NCBI RefSeq assembly: GCF_002846495.1
Contig: NZ_PJNE01000001.1
Coordinates: 3,162,001-3,226,000, forward strand
Reading direction: 5' to 3'
Length of the DNA stretch: 64,000 bases
Source: Phycicoccus duodecadis
GTDB lineage: Bacteria > Actinomycetota > Actinomycetes > Actinomycetales > Dermatophilaceae
The first letter of the stretch is position 1, and the number at the start of each line of letters is the position of its first letter. Below the pieces are notes generated by a model. The model was given only the letters and a program-made list of their open reading frames with translations, was not told the DNA's origin and made no database searches. Position numbers and translations under genes: made by a program. Below, piece after piece: positions 17,362 through 26,503 of the stretch.

Positions 17362-17754
17362 TCAGTCGGGCAGGGGTGACCCGAGGTCCCGCGGCTCGAT
17401 CGCGCGGATCACGTCCTGTGCCCGGCGGAGCCTTCGCACTCCCTCGGCCGAGAGCCTCAGGGTGACGCGTCGACGGTCCTCGGGGGCAGGCGTCCGGAAC
17501 ACGGCGCCGAGATCTACAAGCCCGTCCACGACGCGGGTGGCCGAGCTCGCCGGGATGACCAGCGCCTCGATGACCTCCGCCATGGAGGCGCCGGGCGCCG
17601 CGCGAATCGTCATGAGCACGCGCCAGCCGTCTACCGTAAGATCGAGCGGGCGCAAGGCACTCTCGAGCTGCGACTGCGCCTCGGCGGCCACGCGCAGAAC
17701 CGAGAGCAGGTGCTCTTCACGGTTCGACACGGTGTGGGAAGGACGCGGACTCAC
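17362..17754 (-). CDS. MarR-family regulator of the amidase cluster
   Basis: About 130 residues from GTG at 17754; a second GTG at 17730 is possible. The winged-helix core is visible: LDLTVDGWRVLMTIRAAPG, SMAEVIEALVIPASSATRVV and the wing TPAPEDRRRVTLRLSAEG. It is upstream of fmdB on the same strand and divergent from the AmiC-like gene. It resembles the arrangement of the M. smegmatis acetamidase locus, where a small repressor and AmiC control an FmdA-type amidase. It is likely the repressor that binds 17292-17315. Confidence 0.8.
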   Translation of the reverse strand: MSPRPSHTVSNREEHLLSVLRVAAEAQSQLESALRPLDLTVDGWRVLMTIRAAPGASMAEVIEALVIPASSATRVVDGLVDLGAVFRTPAPEDRRRVTLRLSAEGVRRLRRAQDVIRAIEPRDLGSPLPD

Positions 17755-18903
17755 ATGCCCAGTATGGCAATGCCTGCTCCCGACGGGGGTCGACCCCGCC
17801 CGAGTGCTTCGGACTACCGCGTCGCCCTCGTCCTGCCGCGGTCCGGCCCGGCCGGCATCTTCGGGCTCGAGTGCCTCGCCGCGGCGGAGCTCGCCGCCGC
17901 CGAGATCGACGCCGCCGGAGGCGTCGCCGGCCGCTCGGTGCGGTACGTCCACGTGGATGCCGGTGGCGATCCCGACGTCGTCGCGGGCCACATCGGTGCC
18001 CTCCTGGCCGCCGACGAGATCGACGCGATCACCGGCTGGCACCTCTCGAACCTGCGGCAGTCCATCGCCCGGGTCGTGCAGGGCCGCGCGCCGTACGTCT
18101 ACGCGGCGGCCTACGAAGGTGGTGAGAGCAGCGACGGCGTGCTGTGCAGCGGAGAGGTCCCGGGGGACCAGATCCTGGCCTCGTTGAGCTGGTTGCGCAC
18201 GGAGCTCGGCCTGCGTCGGTGGTACCTGGTCGGCAACGACTACGTGTGGCCGCGCGAGACGGCGGCGCGCACCCTCGAGGGGCTGAGGGGCCTCGACATC
18301 GGGGTGCTCAGGTGCCGGTTCGTGCCGCTGGGCACCGAGAGCCCCACCGTGTGGGGCTCCGTCCTGGACGAGATCGTGCACACCGGGGCCGAAGGCGTCA
18401 TCACCCTCCTCGTCGGCTCCGATGCCGTGCGGTTCAACCGGGCCTTCGCCGAGGCCGACCTGGCGGACAGCATCGTCCGGTTCAGCCCCTTCATCGACGA
18501 GACCGTCGTCCTCGCCACCGGGGCGCAGGCCACCAAGAACCTCTTCGTGTCGGCCGGCTGGTTCTCGTCGCTGGGCACGGCGTCGGCGGTGGAGTTCGCC
18601 CGGAAGTTCAGGGGCGCCTGGGACCTCGTCTGCGGAGCCGAGCCGCTGGGTACCTCGGTGGCGCCGTCTCCGGGCACCATGGCCGAGACGACCTACTCGG
18701 GGATGCACCTGCTGGCCGGCATCGCGGGGCGGAGCATCCCCACGGTCCACGACGCCCGGCGCGCCTTCTCGTCGTGGGCCTGGGACTCGCCCCACGGCAC
18801 GGTCGAGCTCCGGGCGGGGGAGGCTCGGCATCCGGTGCACCTCGCCGTCGCCGACGGCGTCGACCTGGACGTCGTCGCCCGGGTGAGCACCGGGAGCCGG
18901 TAG
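17755..18903 (+). CDS. AmiC-like cytoplasmic amide-binding protein
   Basis: About 382 residues from ATG at 17755, with GGAAGGA 11 bp upstream; ATG 17764 or 17770 are alternatives. The fold is a type I periplasmic binding protein (RVALVLPRSGPAGIFGLECL, then AAAELAAAEIDAAGGVAGR), but it has no signal peptide or lipobox. That is the mark of the AmiC/FmdD sensors rather than of ABC transport receptors. Its length is close to P. aeruginosa AmiC. It is divergent from the MarR gene, so it probably senses amides and modulates the operon. Confidence 0.85.
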   Translation: MPSMAMPAPDGGRPRPSASDYRVALVLPRSGPAGIFGLECLAAAELAAAEIDAAGGVAGRSVRYVHVDAGGDPDVVAGHIGALLAADEIDAITGWHLSNLRQSIARVVQGRAPYVYAAAYEGGESSDGVLCSGEVPGDQILASLSWLRTELGLRRWYLVGNDYVWPRETAARTLEGLRGLDIGVLRCRFVPLGTESPTVWGSVLDEIVHTGAEGVITLLVGSDAVRFNRAFAEADLADSIVRFSPFIDETVVLATGAQATKNLFVSAGWFSSLGTASAVEFARKFRGAWDLVCGAEPLGTSVAPSPGTMAETTYSGMHLLAGIAGRSIPTVHDARRAFSSWAWDSPHGTVELRAGEARHPVHLAVADGVDLDVVARVSTGSR

Positions 18904-18927
18904 CGGGGGCACCCGGGGCCGGCGCGC

Positions 18928-19425
18928 TCAGCCGACCGGGATGGGCGGCCCCACCACCTCGAGGCCGTAGCGCGGCCCGACCTCGTTCCAGCGGGCGATC
19001 TCGTCGGGCATCGACAGCCCCTCGCCCTCGCCCGGCACCCGCATCGCGGTCGCCGGCACGCCGACCTCGTCGTAGAGGTCGAGCAGCCCGCCCGGCGCCG
19101 TGATGGCCAGGATGCGCGCGGGGGAGTCGCCCCTGATGCGGAACGCGTGTGGGACGCCCAGCGGCAGGTGGATGAACGAGCCCGCCGCCAGCTCGTGCGT
19201 CGTGTTGTCGGCGCGGTAGTCGAGCCGGCCCTCGAGCACGAAGAACGCCTCGGCCTCGCGGGTGTGCCGGTGCAGGGGCGTGGCCACTCCCGGTGGCTGC
19301 GTGACGAGCGAGACCCCGTAGGCGTCGCCGGTGGCCGATGCGCCGACGAGGTGCTCGAACAGTGATCCCATGGCCCAGGTGCCCGGGCCCTCCCCGGCGT
19401 GGTGGACGACGACGTGACCGGCCAT
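18928..19425 (-). CDS. Cupin-domain protein (quercetinase-like)
   Basis: A 165-residue single cupin. Metal-site residues are in HRHTREAEAFFVLEG (His-His-Glu) and PLGVPHAFRI (last His). Such small cupins are dioxygenases, isomerases or sensors; the reaction is unknown. It is divergent from the TetR gene with a palindrome between them, so TetR likely controls it. Confidence 0.85.
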   Translation of the reverse strand: MAGHVVVHHAGEGPGTWAMGSLFEHLVGASATGDAYGVSLVTQPPGVATPLHRHTREAEAFFVLEGRLDYRADNTTHELAAGSFIHLPLGVPHAFRIRGDSPARILAITAPGGLLDLYDEVGVPATAMRVPGEGEGLSMPDEIARWNEVGPRYGLEVVGPPIPVG

Positions 19426-19446
19426 GACGACCCTCTCGAGAAATTG

Positions 19447-19465
19447 GTCCGAAGATAGTTCGGAC
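19447..19465. promoter_or_regulatory. Palindromic TetR operator candidate
   Basis: GTCCGAA-GATAG-TTCGGAC, two 7-bp arms with a 5-bp spacer, sits between the divergent cupin and TetR starts, 22 bp from each gene. This is the usual place for autoregulatory TetR binding. Confidence 0.65.
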
Positions 19466-19487
19466 GAATGTTGCTACGGTAGGACCC

Positions 19488-20129
19488 GTGTCCCGACCGG
19501 TCAAGACCCGCCTCTACCGCTCACCCGCCCGGGCCGAGCGGGCGGCCGCCACCCGCAGCGCGATCCTTGACGCGGCGGCCGCGCTCTTCGCCGGCTCGGG
19601 CTTCGCGGGCACCACCGTGGCTGCCGTCGCTCGCACCGCCGGGGTCTCGGTCGACACCGTCTACGCCAGCGTGGGGCGCAAGCCCGAGCTGCTCCTGGCC
19701 GTGCACGACCGCGCCCTGGCCGGCGGCCGCGACGGCACGGCATCGCGCGACCGCGACTACGTGGCCTGGATCCGGGCCGCCGCATCCACCGCCGAGAAGC
19801 TCGAGCTCTACGCCGAGGCGCTGGCCGACCGCCTGCCGCACTCGGTGCCGCTGGCCGAAGCGCTGCGCGACGCGGCCTCCCACGACCCCGCGTGCCGCGC
19901 CGTGTGGGAGGGGCTCGAGGGCCGGCGCCGGGCCGGGATGCTCGCGATGGCCGCCGACCTGCGGGCCGGGGGAGGGCTGCGCGGCGACCTCGACGACGAG
20001 GAGGTCGCGCAGCGGCTCTGGATGACCAACGCGCCGGAGTACTACCGGCTCGCCACGGCGGGCGGCCGCGGCCCGCAGGACTACGCGGCGCACCTGCGCG
20101 ACGTGTGGGCGCGCACCCTGCTGGCGTGA
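19488..20129 (+). CDS. TetR-family regulator
   Basis: 213 residues from a GTG start. The N-terminal DNA-binding domain is clear: RSAILDAAAALFAGSGFAGT, TVAAVARTAGVSVDTVYASV and GRKPELLLAVHD. The ligand-binding half is not diagnostic. It is divergent from the cupin gene and its probable target is the palindrome at 19447-19465. Confidence 0.92.
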   Translation: MSRPVKTRLYRSPARAERAAATRSAILDAAAALFAGSGFAGTTVAAVARTAGVSVDTVYASVGRKPELLLAVHDRALAGGRDGTASRDRDYVAWIRAAASTAEKLELYAEALADRLPHSVPLAEALRDAASHDPACRAVWEGLEGRRRAGMLAMAADLRAGGGLRGDLDDEEVAQRLWMTNAPEYYRLATAGGRGPQDYAAHLRDVWARTLLA

Positions 20130-20169
20130 CGGCGGCCGGGCGTGCGCGGTCGCGGCATCCCGCCCCGTG

Positions 20170-22062
20170 TCAGACCTGGACGGGGTAGACGGTCTCGGGC
20201 ACGTCCGGGTGGATGCGGTCCTCGACGAAGATCCCGTGCCACAGCAGGAACACCAGCACGGTCCAGATCTTGCGCGAGTGGTCGTGCGGGCCGGCGCGGT
20301 GCGCGTCGATCATCCGCAGCACGGCGTCCTTGTCGATGAGCGCGTCGGCCTGCGACTCGTTGACGATCGAGCGCGCCCAGTCGTACATCTCGTCCTTGAG
20401 CCAGTGCCGGATGGGGACGGGGAAGCCGAGCTTGGGCCGGTTCAGCACGTGCGCGGGGACGATGAGCTCCATCGCGCGACGCAGCGCGAACTTGGTCGTC
20501 CCCTGGGTCAGCTTCTCGTCGACCGCGAGCCCGGCGGCGGCCTCGAACACCACGGTGTCGAGGAACGGCACGCGCAGCTCGAGGCTGTTGGCCATGGTCA
20601 TCTTGTCGGCCTTGACCAGGATGTCGCCGCGCAGCCAGGTGAACAGGTCGATGTACTGCATCCGGGTCGAGCCGTCGAGGTGCGTGGTGGCCGCGTAGTG
20701 CTCCGCGGTGACGTCGGCGTGCCCGACCGCGGGGTCGAACGAGCGCAGGAAGCCCATCTCCTCGGGGCGGAAGATGCGGGCGTTGCCGTAGTAGCGCTGC
20801 TCGAGGGTCTTGGAGCCGCGGCGCAGCAGGTCCTTGCCGCGCACGCCTTCGGGGATGACGGTGGCGGCTTTCCCGAGGCCTCGGCGCAGCGGCCCGGGCA
20901 CCTTGTCGAACGGCGCCAGCGAGATCGCCTCGTGGTAGATCGTGTAGCCGCCGAACAGCTCGTCGGCGCCCTCGCCCGAGAGCACGACCTTGACGTGCTT
21001 GCGGGCCTCGCGCGCGATGAAGTACAGCGGCACCAAGGCGGGGTCGGCCACCGGGTCGTCGAGGTACCAGACGATGAGCGGCAGGATGTCCATCATCTCC
21101 TGCGGCGTGACGACCTTGGTGATGTGCTCGACCCCGATGGCGCGCGCCGACTCTGCGGCCACGTCGATCTCGGAGTAGCCCTCGCGCTCGAACCCGGTGG
21201 TGAAGGTGAGCAGGTCGGGGTTGTGCCGCTTGGCCAGGGCCGCGATGGCCGTGGAGTCGATGCCCCCCGAGAGGAAGGCCCCCACCGTGACGTCGGCGCG
21301 CATGTGCTTGGCGACGGAGTCCTCGAGGGCCTCGGCGATGCGCCGGTAGAGGGCCTCGGGGTCGCTGGAGCGCTGCGGGCGGAAGTCGGGGCGGAAGTAG
21401 CGGTCGTAGGCCGGCGCGGCGCCCGGCCGCAGGGTGAACGAGGTGCCCGACTGCACCCGCTCGATGCCCGCGGTGAGGGTGGCGGGCTCCGGGACGTACT
21501 GCAGCTCGAGGTAGTGCTGGAGGGCGCGCGTGTCGACGGCGCGGCGCTCCGGCGCGAGGTCCATCAGGCTCTTCTTCTCGGACGCGAAGAAGGTGCCCCG
21601 CTCGTCGGTGAGGGTGAAGAGCGGCTTGATGCCGAAGGGGTCGCGGCCACCGAAGGCCACCTTCTCGTGGCTGTCCCAGATGACGAAGGCGAACATCCCC
21701 CGCAGCTCGCCGATGATGCTCGGGCCGAGGTGGTGGTAGCCCGCCACGATGGTCTCGGTGTCGCCGTCGGTGTGGAACCGCGCGCCGAACTCGCTGGTCA
21801 GGCGCTCGCGCAGCTCGACGTAGTTGTAGATCTCGCCGTTGAAGACGATGTGGTAGCGCTCGTCGGCGTAGGCCAGCGGCTGGTGGGAGTTCTCGATGTC
21901 GATGATCGACAGGCGCCGGAAGCCCAGCACGACGTCGTCGTCGGACCACACGCCGTCGTCGTCGGGGCCGCGGTGGCGCATGTCGTGCAGCGCCGGCCCG
22001 AACGCCGGCGCGAGTGCCCCGGCGTCGCCGTGGGCGGAGATGAACCCGAGGAGTCCGCACAT
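20170..22062 (-). CDS. asnB: Asparagine synthetase (glutamine-hydrolysing)
   Basis: 630 residues. The class II glutaminase nucleophile is Cys2 (MCGLLGF), and the ATP pyrophosphatase loop is AFLSGGIDSTAIAAL near residue 262. Full length with no breaks. It makes asparagine, or amidates another carboxylate, from glutamine and ATP; some actinobacterial paralogues serve cell-wall amidation. The gene is alone. A GTAGGACC box precedes the start. Confidence 0.93.
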   Translation of the reverse strand: MCGLLGFISAHGDAGALAPAFGPALHDMRHRGPDDDGVWSDDDVVLGFRRLSIIDIENSHQPLAYADERYHIVFNGEIYNYVELRERLTSEFGARFHTDGDTETIVAGYHHLGPSIIGELRGMFAFVIWDSHEKVAFGGRDPFGIKPLFTLTDERGTFFASEKKSLMDLAPERRAVDTRALQHYLELQYVPEPATLTAGIERVQSGTSFTLRPGAAPAYDRYFRPDFRPQRSSDPEALYRRIAEALEDSVAKHMRADVTVGAFLSGGIDSTAIAALAKRHNPDLLTFTTGFEREGYSEIDVAAESARAIGVEHITKVVTPQEMMDILPLIVWYLDDPVADPALVPLYFIAREARKHVKVVLSGEGADELFGGYTIYHEAISLAPFDKVPGPLRRGLGKAATVIPEGVRGKDLLRRGSKTLEQRYYGNARIFRPEEMGFLRSFDPAVGHADVTAEHYAATTHLDGSTRMQYIDLFTWLRGDILVKADKMTMANSLELRVPFLDTVVFEAAAGLAVDEKLTQGTTKFALRRAMELIVPAHVLNRPKLGFPVPIRHWLKDEMYDWARSIVNESQADALIDKDAVLRMIDAHRAGPHDHSRKIWTVLVFLLWHGIFVEDRIHPDVPETVYPVQV

Positions 22063-22134
22063 GGGTCCTACCTTGGTGCATCCGGCCGCCCCAGGTCACA
22101 TCGGGACCCGGGACACGCGTGGCGTCACCCCGGC

Positions 22135-22207
22135 GACGACCACGACCCGGCACGTGTCGAGCTGTGGCGGTCTCGGGCGGCGGCGGACGACCACGACCCG
22201 GCACGTG
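22135..22207 (+). repeat. Two direct copies of a CACGTG-containing short repeat
   Basis: The 22-bp unit GACGACCACGACCCGG-CACGTG occurs exactly at 22135-22156 and 22186-22207, 51 bp apart. The second copy continues into CGGGAG, which doubles as the ribosome binding site of the DUF559 gene. Diverged copies follow the gene at 23190-23256. Confidence 0.85.
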
Positions 22208-22220
22208 CGGGAGTCGGCGG

Positions 22221-23300
22221 ATGGGGCTGGCGAGCGGGCTGACCCCTGGCCGGCTGCGCGGCCCCGGGTACCGGCAGCCGTTCCGCGGCGTGTACGTCGC
22301 TGCGTCCCTGCCCGTCGATGCCCGGGTCCGAGCGCAGGCGGCCCTGCTCATCGCACCGTCCGACTCCGCGGTCTCGCGCCACACGGCCGCCACGCTGTGG
22401 GGTCGTGCGCCGCCCCCCGACTGGCACACCCATGTCACGACCTTCCGGCCTCCCGCCGCCGCGCTCGCGGCGACCCGACCCTCCGCGAACGCGGGACGAC
22501 GCCCGTGGGCCGCCCGCCCGCGGGAGTGGGGACCGGATGGACGTGGAGCAGATCGACGCTCGCGTGTCGAGCGACCGCTCGGGGGTGGTCGAGCACCGCG
22601 GTGTACGGCTGACGGCGCCGGTCCGCACCTTCCTCGACCTCGCGGAGGACCTGGACCTCGTCGAGCTCGTCGTCGTGGGGGACAGTCTGGTCAAGGCCGG
22701 CGTCGTGACGACGGATGCGCTGCGCACCGGCGCTGCCACGCCCGGTCGGCACCGGCGACTCGCTCGACGGGCTGCCGCCCTCGTCCGCGCCGGTGTCGAC
22801 TCACCGCCGGAATCGCGGACGCGGATGCTGTGCGTGCTGGCCGGGCTGCCGGAGCCGGAGGTGAACCTCCGGTTCGCGGATGCCGAGGGTCGCGTCATCC
22901 GGCGTGCGGACCTCGGGTACCGCGCAGCGAAGGTGAGCGTCGAGTACGACGGGCGCCAGCATGCCGAGAGCGCCGAGCAGTGGGCGGAGGACATCCGGCG
23001 GCGCGAGCAGTTCGACGGATGGGGCTGGCGGATGGTGGTCGTCACCTCCGCGGGGCTCAACCAGGAGCCGGAGGCCACCTGGCGCGGATCGTCGAGGTGC
23101 TGCGTTCCCGCGGGGAGGACGTCGGCGTCCGGTCCGGCGAGTGGCGCCGGTACTTCGCCCGCGCCACCGGCGCACCGCCTGAACGCGAGCCCGGCACGTG
23201 CCGGGTTGTGGTGGCCGGGGGGCGCGGGGGGCGCAACCACCCGGCACGTGCGGGAGGATGGACGCCGTCGAGCACCAGCGCGCCACCCGTGTCCGATTAG
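22221..23300 (+). pseudogene. DUF559 (Vsr-like endonuclease fold) protein, frameshifted
   Basis: Starts at ATG 22221 (MGLASGLTPGRLRGPGYRQP, then FRGVYV), typical of actinobacterial AbiEi/DUF559 proteins. The frame moves by +1 between about 22480 and 22530, where VEQIDARVSSDRSGVVEHRG and the nuclease core KVSVEYDGRQHAESAEQWAE continue. It returns to the first frame near 23079, where one C seems missing from a CCC run; the end LARIVEVLRSRGEDVGVR then reads on. The nuclease motif E-YDG-QH and the later QFDGWGWRMVVVTS are conserved. Function unknown; possible antitoxin or nuclease relic. Confidence 0.75.
23190..23256 (+). repeat. Two further CACGTG repeat copies after the DUF559 gene
   Basis: CCCGGCACGTGCCGGG (23190-23205) is a perfect 16-bp palindrome. 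Read on the minus strand it continues as a copy of the repeat (CCACCACAACCCGGCACGTG). A forward copy, CCACCCGGCACGTGCGGGAG, lies at 23237-23256. Confidence 0.8.
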
Positions 23301-23426
23301 GAGCCCGGTATCGCCGCTGGTAATCTCGAGAACTGCCGTGAGATCGGCCGCGGACCCACAGAGCCCCGGTGAACCAGCCCGGGAGCGCCGCGCAGCAGAA
23401 TCCAGGAACAGGAGAGTCGTCGCCCC

Positions 23427-23696
23427 ATGCCACTGAGCACCGACGTCAAGAAGCAGATCATCGACGAGTACGGCACCGCCGAGGGCGACACCGGCTCCCC
23501 CGAGGTGCAGGTCGCGCTGCTGACCCAGCGCATCAAGGACCTCACCGAGCACAGCCGCCAGCACAAGCACGACCACCACAGCCGGCGTGGCCTGCTGCTG
23601 CTGGTCGGCCGCCGCCGCCGGCTCCTGCGTTACCTCGAGAGCATCGATGTGGAGCGCTACCGCTCGCTCATCAAGCGCCTCGGCCTGCGTCGTTGA
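23427..23696 (+). CDS. rpsO: 30S ribosomal protein S15
   Basis: 89 residues, the standard length. Diagnostic segments are [40 protein letters not shown] and the C-terminal [13 protein letters not shown]. It binds 16S rRNA in the platform. An AGGAGAG site lies about 11 bp before the ATG. It is directly upstream of pnp, as in most bacteria. Confidence 0.98.
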   Translation: MPLSTDVKKQIIDEYGTAEGDTGSPEVQVALLTQRIKDLTEHSRQHKHDHHSRRGLLLLVGRRRRLLRYLESIDVERYRSLIKRLGLRR

Positions 23697-23705
23697 GACT
23701 TCCGA

Positions 23706-23743
23706 GAGGGCGGTCCTCACATCCGTGTGAGGGCCGCCTTCTC
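23706..23743 (+). terminator. Hairpin between rpsO and pnp
   Basis: Arms of about 13-16 bp (GGCGGTCCTCACA and TGTGAGGGCCGCC, one G-U pair) with the loop TCCG, starting 9 bp after the rpsO stop and followed by TTCTC. It could be an attenuating terminator or, as in E. coli, an RNA-processing site in the pnp leader. Confidence 0.7.
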
Positions 23744-23891
23744 GCATGAGCGGGCCTGGCCCGCTCGGAAGAACCCACAACTGAAGAGCGAGAACAGTAC
23801 GACCGGCCCCCGACCGGGGTGCCGCGAACGACACGCCCACGCACAACGACGATGCGTGCGGTCGCAGAGAATCACTAGAAAAGGAGGGCCC

Positions 23892-26336
23892 ATGGAGGGT
23901 CCCGAGATCACCGCCACCGAAGCCGTCATCGACAACGGCAGCTTCGGCACCCGCACCGTCCGGTTCGAGACCGGTCGCCTGGCCAAGCAGGCCGGGGGCG
24001 CCGTCAGCGCCTACCTGGACGAGGACACGATGCTCCTCTCCACCGCCACCGCCGGGAAGCACCCGCGCGAGGGGTTCGACTTCTTCCCCCTGACCGTCGA
24101 CGTCGAGGAGCGGATGTACGCCGCGGGCAAGATCCCCGGCTCGTTCTTCCGCCGCGAGGGCCGCCCGTCCACCGACGCGATCCTCACCTGCCGTCTCATC
24201 GACCGCCCGCTGCGCCCGACCTTCACCAAGGGCCTGCGCAACGAGGTTCAGGTCGTCATCACGGTCCTGGCGCTCAACCCCGACCACCAGTACGACGTCC
24301 TCGCGATCAACGCCGCGAGCGCGTCCACCCAGATCTCCGGTCTGCCGTTCTCCGGCCCGATCGGCGCCGTCCGGGTCAGCCTCATCGACGGCCAGTGGGT
24401 CGCCTTCCCGAACTTCAGCGACATCGAGCGCTCGACGTTCGACATGGTCGTGGCCGGCCGCGTGGCCGGTGACGACGTCGCCATCATGATGGTCGAGGCC
24501 GAGGCCACCGACGCGACCTGGGACCTGGTCAAGACCCTGGGCAAGCAGGCTCCCACCGAGGAGGTCGTCGCGCAGGGCCTCGAGGCCGCCAAGGGCTTCA
24601 TCAAGACCCTCTGCGACGCCCAGGCCGAGCTCGCCGCCACCGCGGCCAAGCCCGTCCAGGAGTTCCCGGTCTTCCTCGACTACGAGGACGACGTGTTCGC
24701 CGCGGTCGAGAACGCCACCACCAGCGACCTGTCCGGCGCCCTCCAGATCGCCGGCAAGCAGGAGCGCGAGGAGCGCATCGACGAGATCAAGGACTCGATG
24801 AAGTCCTCGCTCGCCGCGCAGTTCGAGGGCCGCGACAAGGAGCTCTCGGCCGCGTTCCGCTCCGTGCAGAAGAAGCTCATCCGTGAGCGCATCCTGCGCG
24901 ACAAGATCCGCATCGACGGCCGTGGCCTCGCCGACATCCGCGCCCTGAGCGCCGAGGTCGAGGTCCTGCCGCGCGTGCACGGCTCGGCCATCTTCGAGCG
25001 CGGCGAGACCCAGATCATGGGCGTCACCACGCTGAACATGCTCCGGATGGAGCAGCAGCTCGACACCCTGAGCCCGGTCACCCGCAAGCGCTACATGCAC
25101 AACTACAACTTCCCGCCCTACTCGACCGGTGAGACCGGCCGCGTCGGGTCGCCGAAGCGCCGCGAGATCGGCCACGGGGCGCTCGCCGAGCGTGCCCTCA
25201 TGCCGGTCCTGCCCACCCGCGAGGAGTTCCCCTACGCGATCCGTCAGGTGTCCGAGGCTCTCGGCTCCAACGGCTCGACCTCGATGGGCTCGGTCTGCGC
25301 GTCCACCCTGTCGCTGCTCAACGCCGGTGTGCCGCTGCGCGCCCCGGTCGCCGGCATCGCCATGGGCCTGGTCTCGGCCGAGGTCGACGGGCAGACGCAG
25401 TACGCGGCGCTCACCGACATCCTCGGTGCCGAGGACGCGTTCGGCGACATGGACTTCAAGGTCGCGGGTACCCGCGAGTTCGTCACGGCCATCCAGCTCG
25501 ACACCAAGCTCGACGGCATCCCCGCCGACGTGCTGGCCGGCGCGCTGACCCAGGCCCGCGACGCCCGCTTCCACATCCTCGACGTCATGAACGAGGCCAT
25601 CGACGCGCCCGACGAGATGAGCCCCTACGCTCCTCGCGTCATCAGCGTCACGGTCCCGGTCGACAAGATCGGTGAGGTCATCGGCCCGAAGGGCAAGATG
25701 ATCAACCAGATCCAGGACGACACCGGCGCCCAGATCTCGATCGAGGACGACGGCACCATCTACATCGGTGCCACCGACGGCCCGTCGGCCGAGGCGGCCC
25801 GCGCGGCCATCAACGCCATCGCCAACCCGACGATGCCGGAGATCGGCGAGCGCTTCCTCGGGACCGTCGTGAAGACGACGACCTTCGGGGCGTTCATCTC
25901 GCTGCTGCCCGGCAAGGACGGCCTGCTGCACATCTCCGAGGTGCGCAAGCTGGTCGGCGGCAAGCGGATCGACGCCGTCGAGGACGTCCTCGCGGTGGGC
26001 CAGAAGATCCAGGTCGAGCTCAAGGAGATCGACCCGCGCGGCAAGCTGAGCCTGGCGGCCGTCGTCGCCGAGGGCCAGGGCGGCGACGCTCCGGCCGAGG
26101 CTGCGGCCGACGCCCCGGCCGAGGCTCCCGTCGACAGCGCCCCGGCGGCTCCGGCCCCCGCGGCCGACGTCGACGAGGACGACGACACCGAGGTCGAGGA
26201 CGGCGGCGCCGACTCCGGCGAGGAGCAGGGCGAGCGTCGCCCCCGCACCCGTCGCCGTCGCGGCGGACGCGGTCGCGGCGAGCGTTCGGAGTCCGGCGAG
26301 CGGTCCGAGGGCGGCGACGCCCCGGCCGACGTCTGA
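23892..26336 (+). CDS. pnp: Polynucleotide phosphorylase
   Basis: The start is ATG at 23892, with AAGGAGG 5 bp upstream, giving 814 residues. Two RNase PH domains with the helical linker are followed by a KH domain ([13 protein letters not shown], about residue 595) and an S1 domain ([20 protein letters not shown]). The C-terminal tail beyond S1 is acidic and Ala/Pro-rich, ending in the Arg-rich [11 protein letters not shown], typical of actinobacterial GPSI. It degrades RNA 3' to 5' with phosphate. Confidence 0.97.
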   Translation: MEGPEITATEAVIDNGSFGTRTVRFETGRLAKQAGGAVSAYLDEDTMLLSTATAGKHPREGFDFFPLTVDVEERMYAAGKIPGSFFRREGRPSTDAILTCRLIDRPLRPTFTKGLRNEVQVVITVLALNPDHQYDVLAINAASASTQISGLPFSGPIGAVRVSLIDGQWVAFPNFSDIERSTFDMVVAGRVAGDDVAIMMVEAEATDATWDLVKTLGKQAPTEEVVAQGLEAAKGFIKTLCDAQAELAATAAKPVQEFPVFLDYEDDVFAAVENATTSDLSGALQIAGKQEREERIDEIKDSMKSSLAAQFEGRDKELSAAFRSVQKKLIRERILRDKIRIDGRGLADIRALSAEVEVLPRVHGSAIFERGETQIMGVTTLNMLRMEQQLDTLSPVTRKRYMHNYNFPPYSTGETGRVGSPKRREIGHGALAERALMPVLPTREEFPYAIRQVSEALGSNGSTSMGSVCASTLSLLNAGVPLRAPVAGIAMGLVSAEVDGQTQYAALTDILGAEDAFGDMDFKVAGTREFVTAIQLDTKLDGIPADVLAGALTQARDARFHILDVMNEAIDAPDEMSPYAPRVISVTVPVDKIGEVIGPKGKMINQIQDDTGAQISIEDDGTIYIGATDGPSAEAARAAINAIANPTMPEIGERFLGTVVKTTTFGAFISLLPGKDGLLHISEVRKLVGGKRIDAVEDVLAVGQKIQVELKEIDPRGKLSLAAVVAEGQGGDAPAEAAADAPAEAPVDSAPAAPAPAADVDEDDDTEVEDGGADSGEEQGERRPRTRRRRGGRGRGERSESGERSEGGDAPADV

Positions 26337-26352
26337 CCGACGCACGGCACAC

Positions 26353-26390
26353 CGGCGGCGCGTCATCCCTTCGGGGATGGCGCGCCGCCG
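26353..26390 (+). terminator. pnp terminator hairpin
   Basis: A 17-bp stem with one G-T wobble and a TTCG loop starts 16 bp after the pnp stop. CACAC and GTGTG just outside can extend it. Confidence 0.75.
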
Positions 26391-26503
26391 TCGTGTGCGA
26401 GGGTGGTCGTGGGGGAGGGGCCGGGGAGTCCTCCCCGTCGACAGGATGCGAGGCCGATGCCAGGCTGGCCGCGGGACACACCACTCGGGGAAGGGGTTCG
26501 GCC

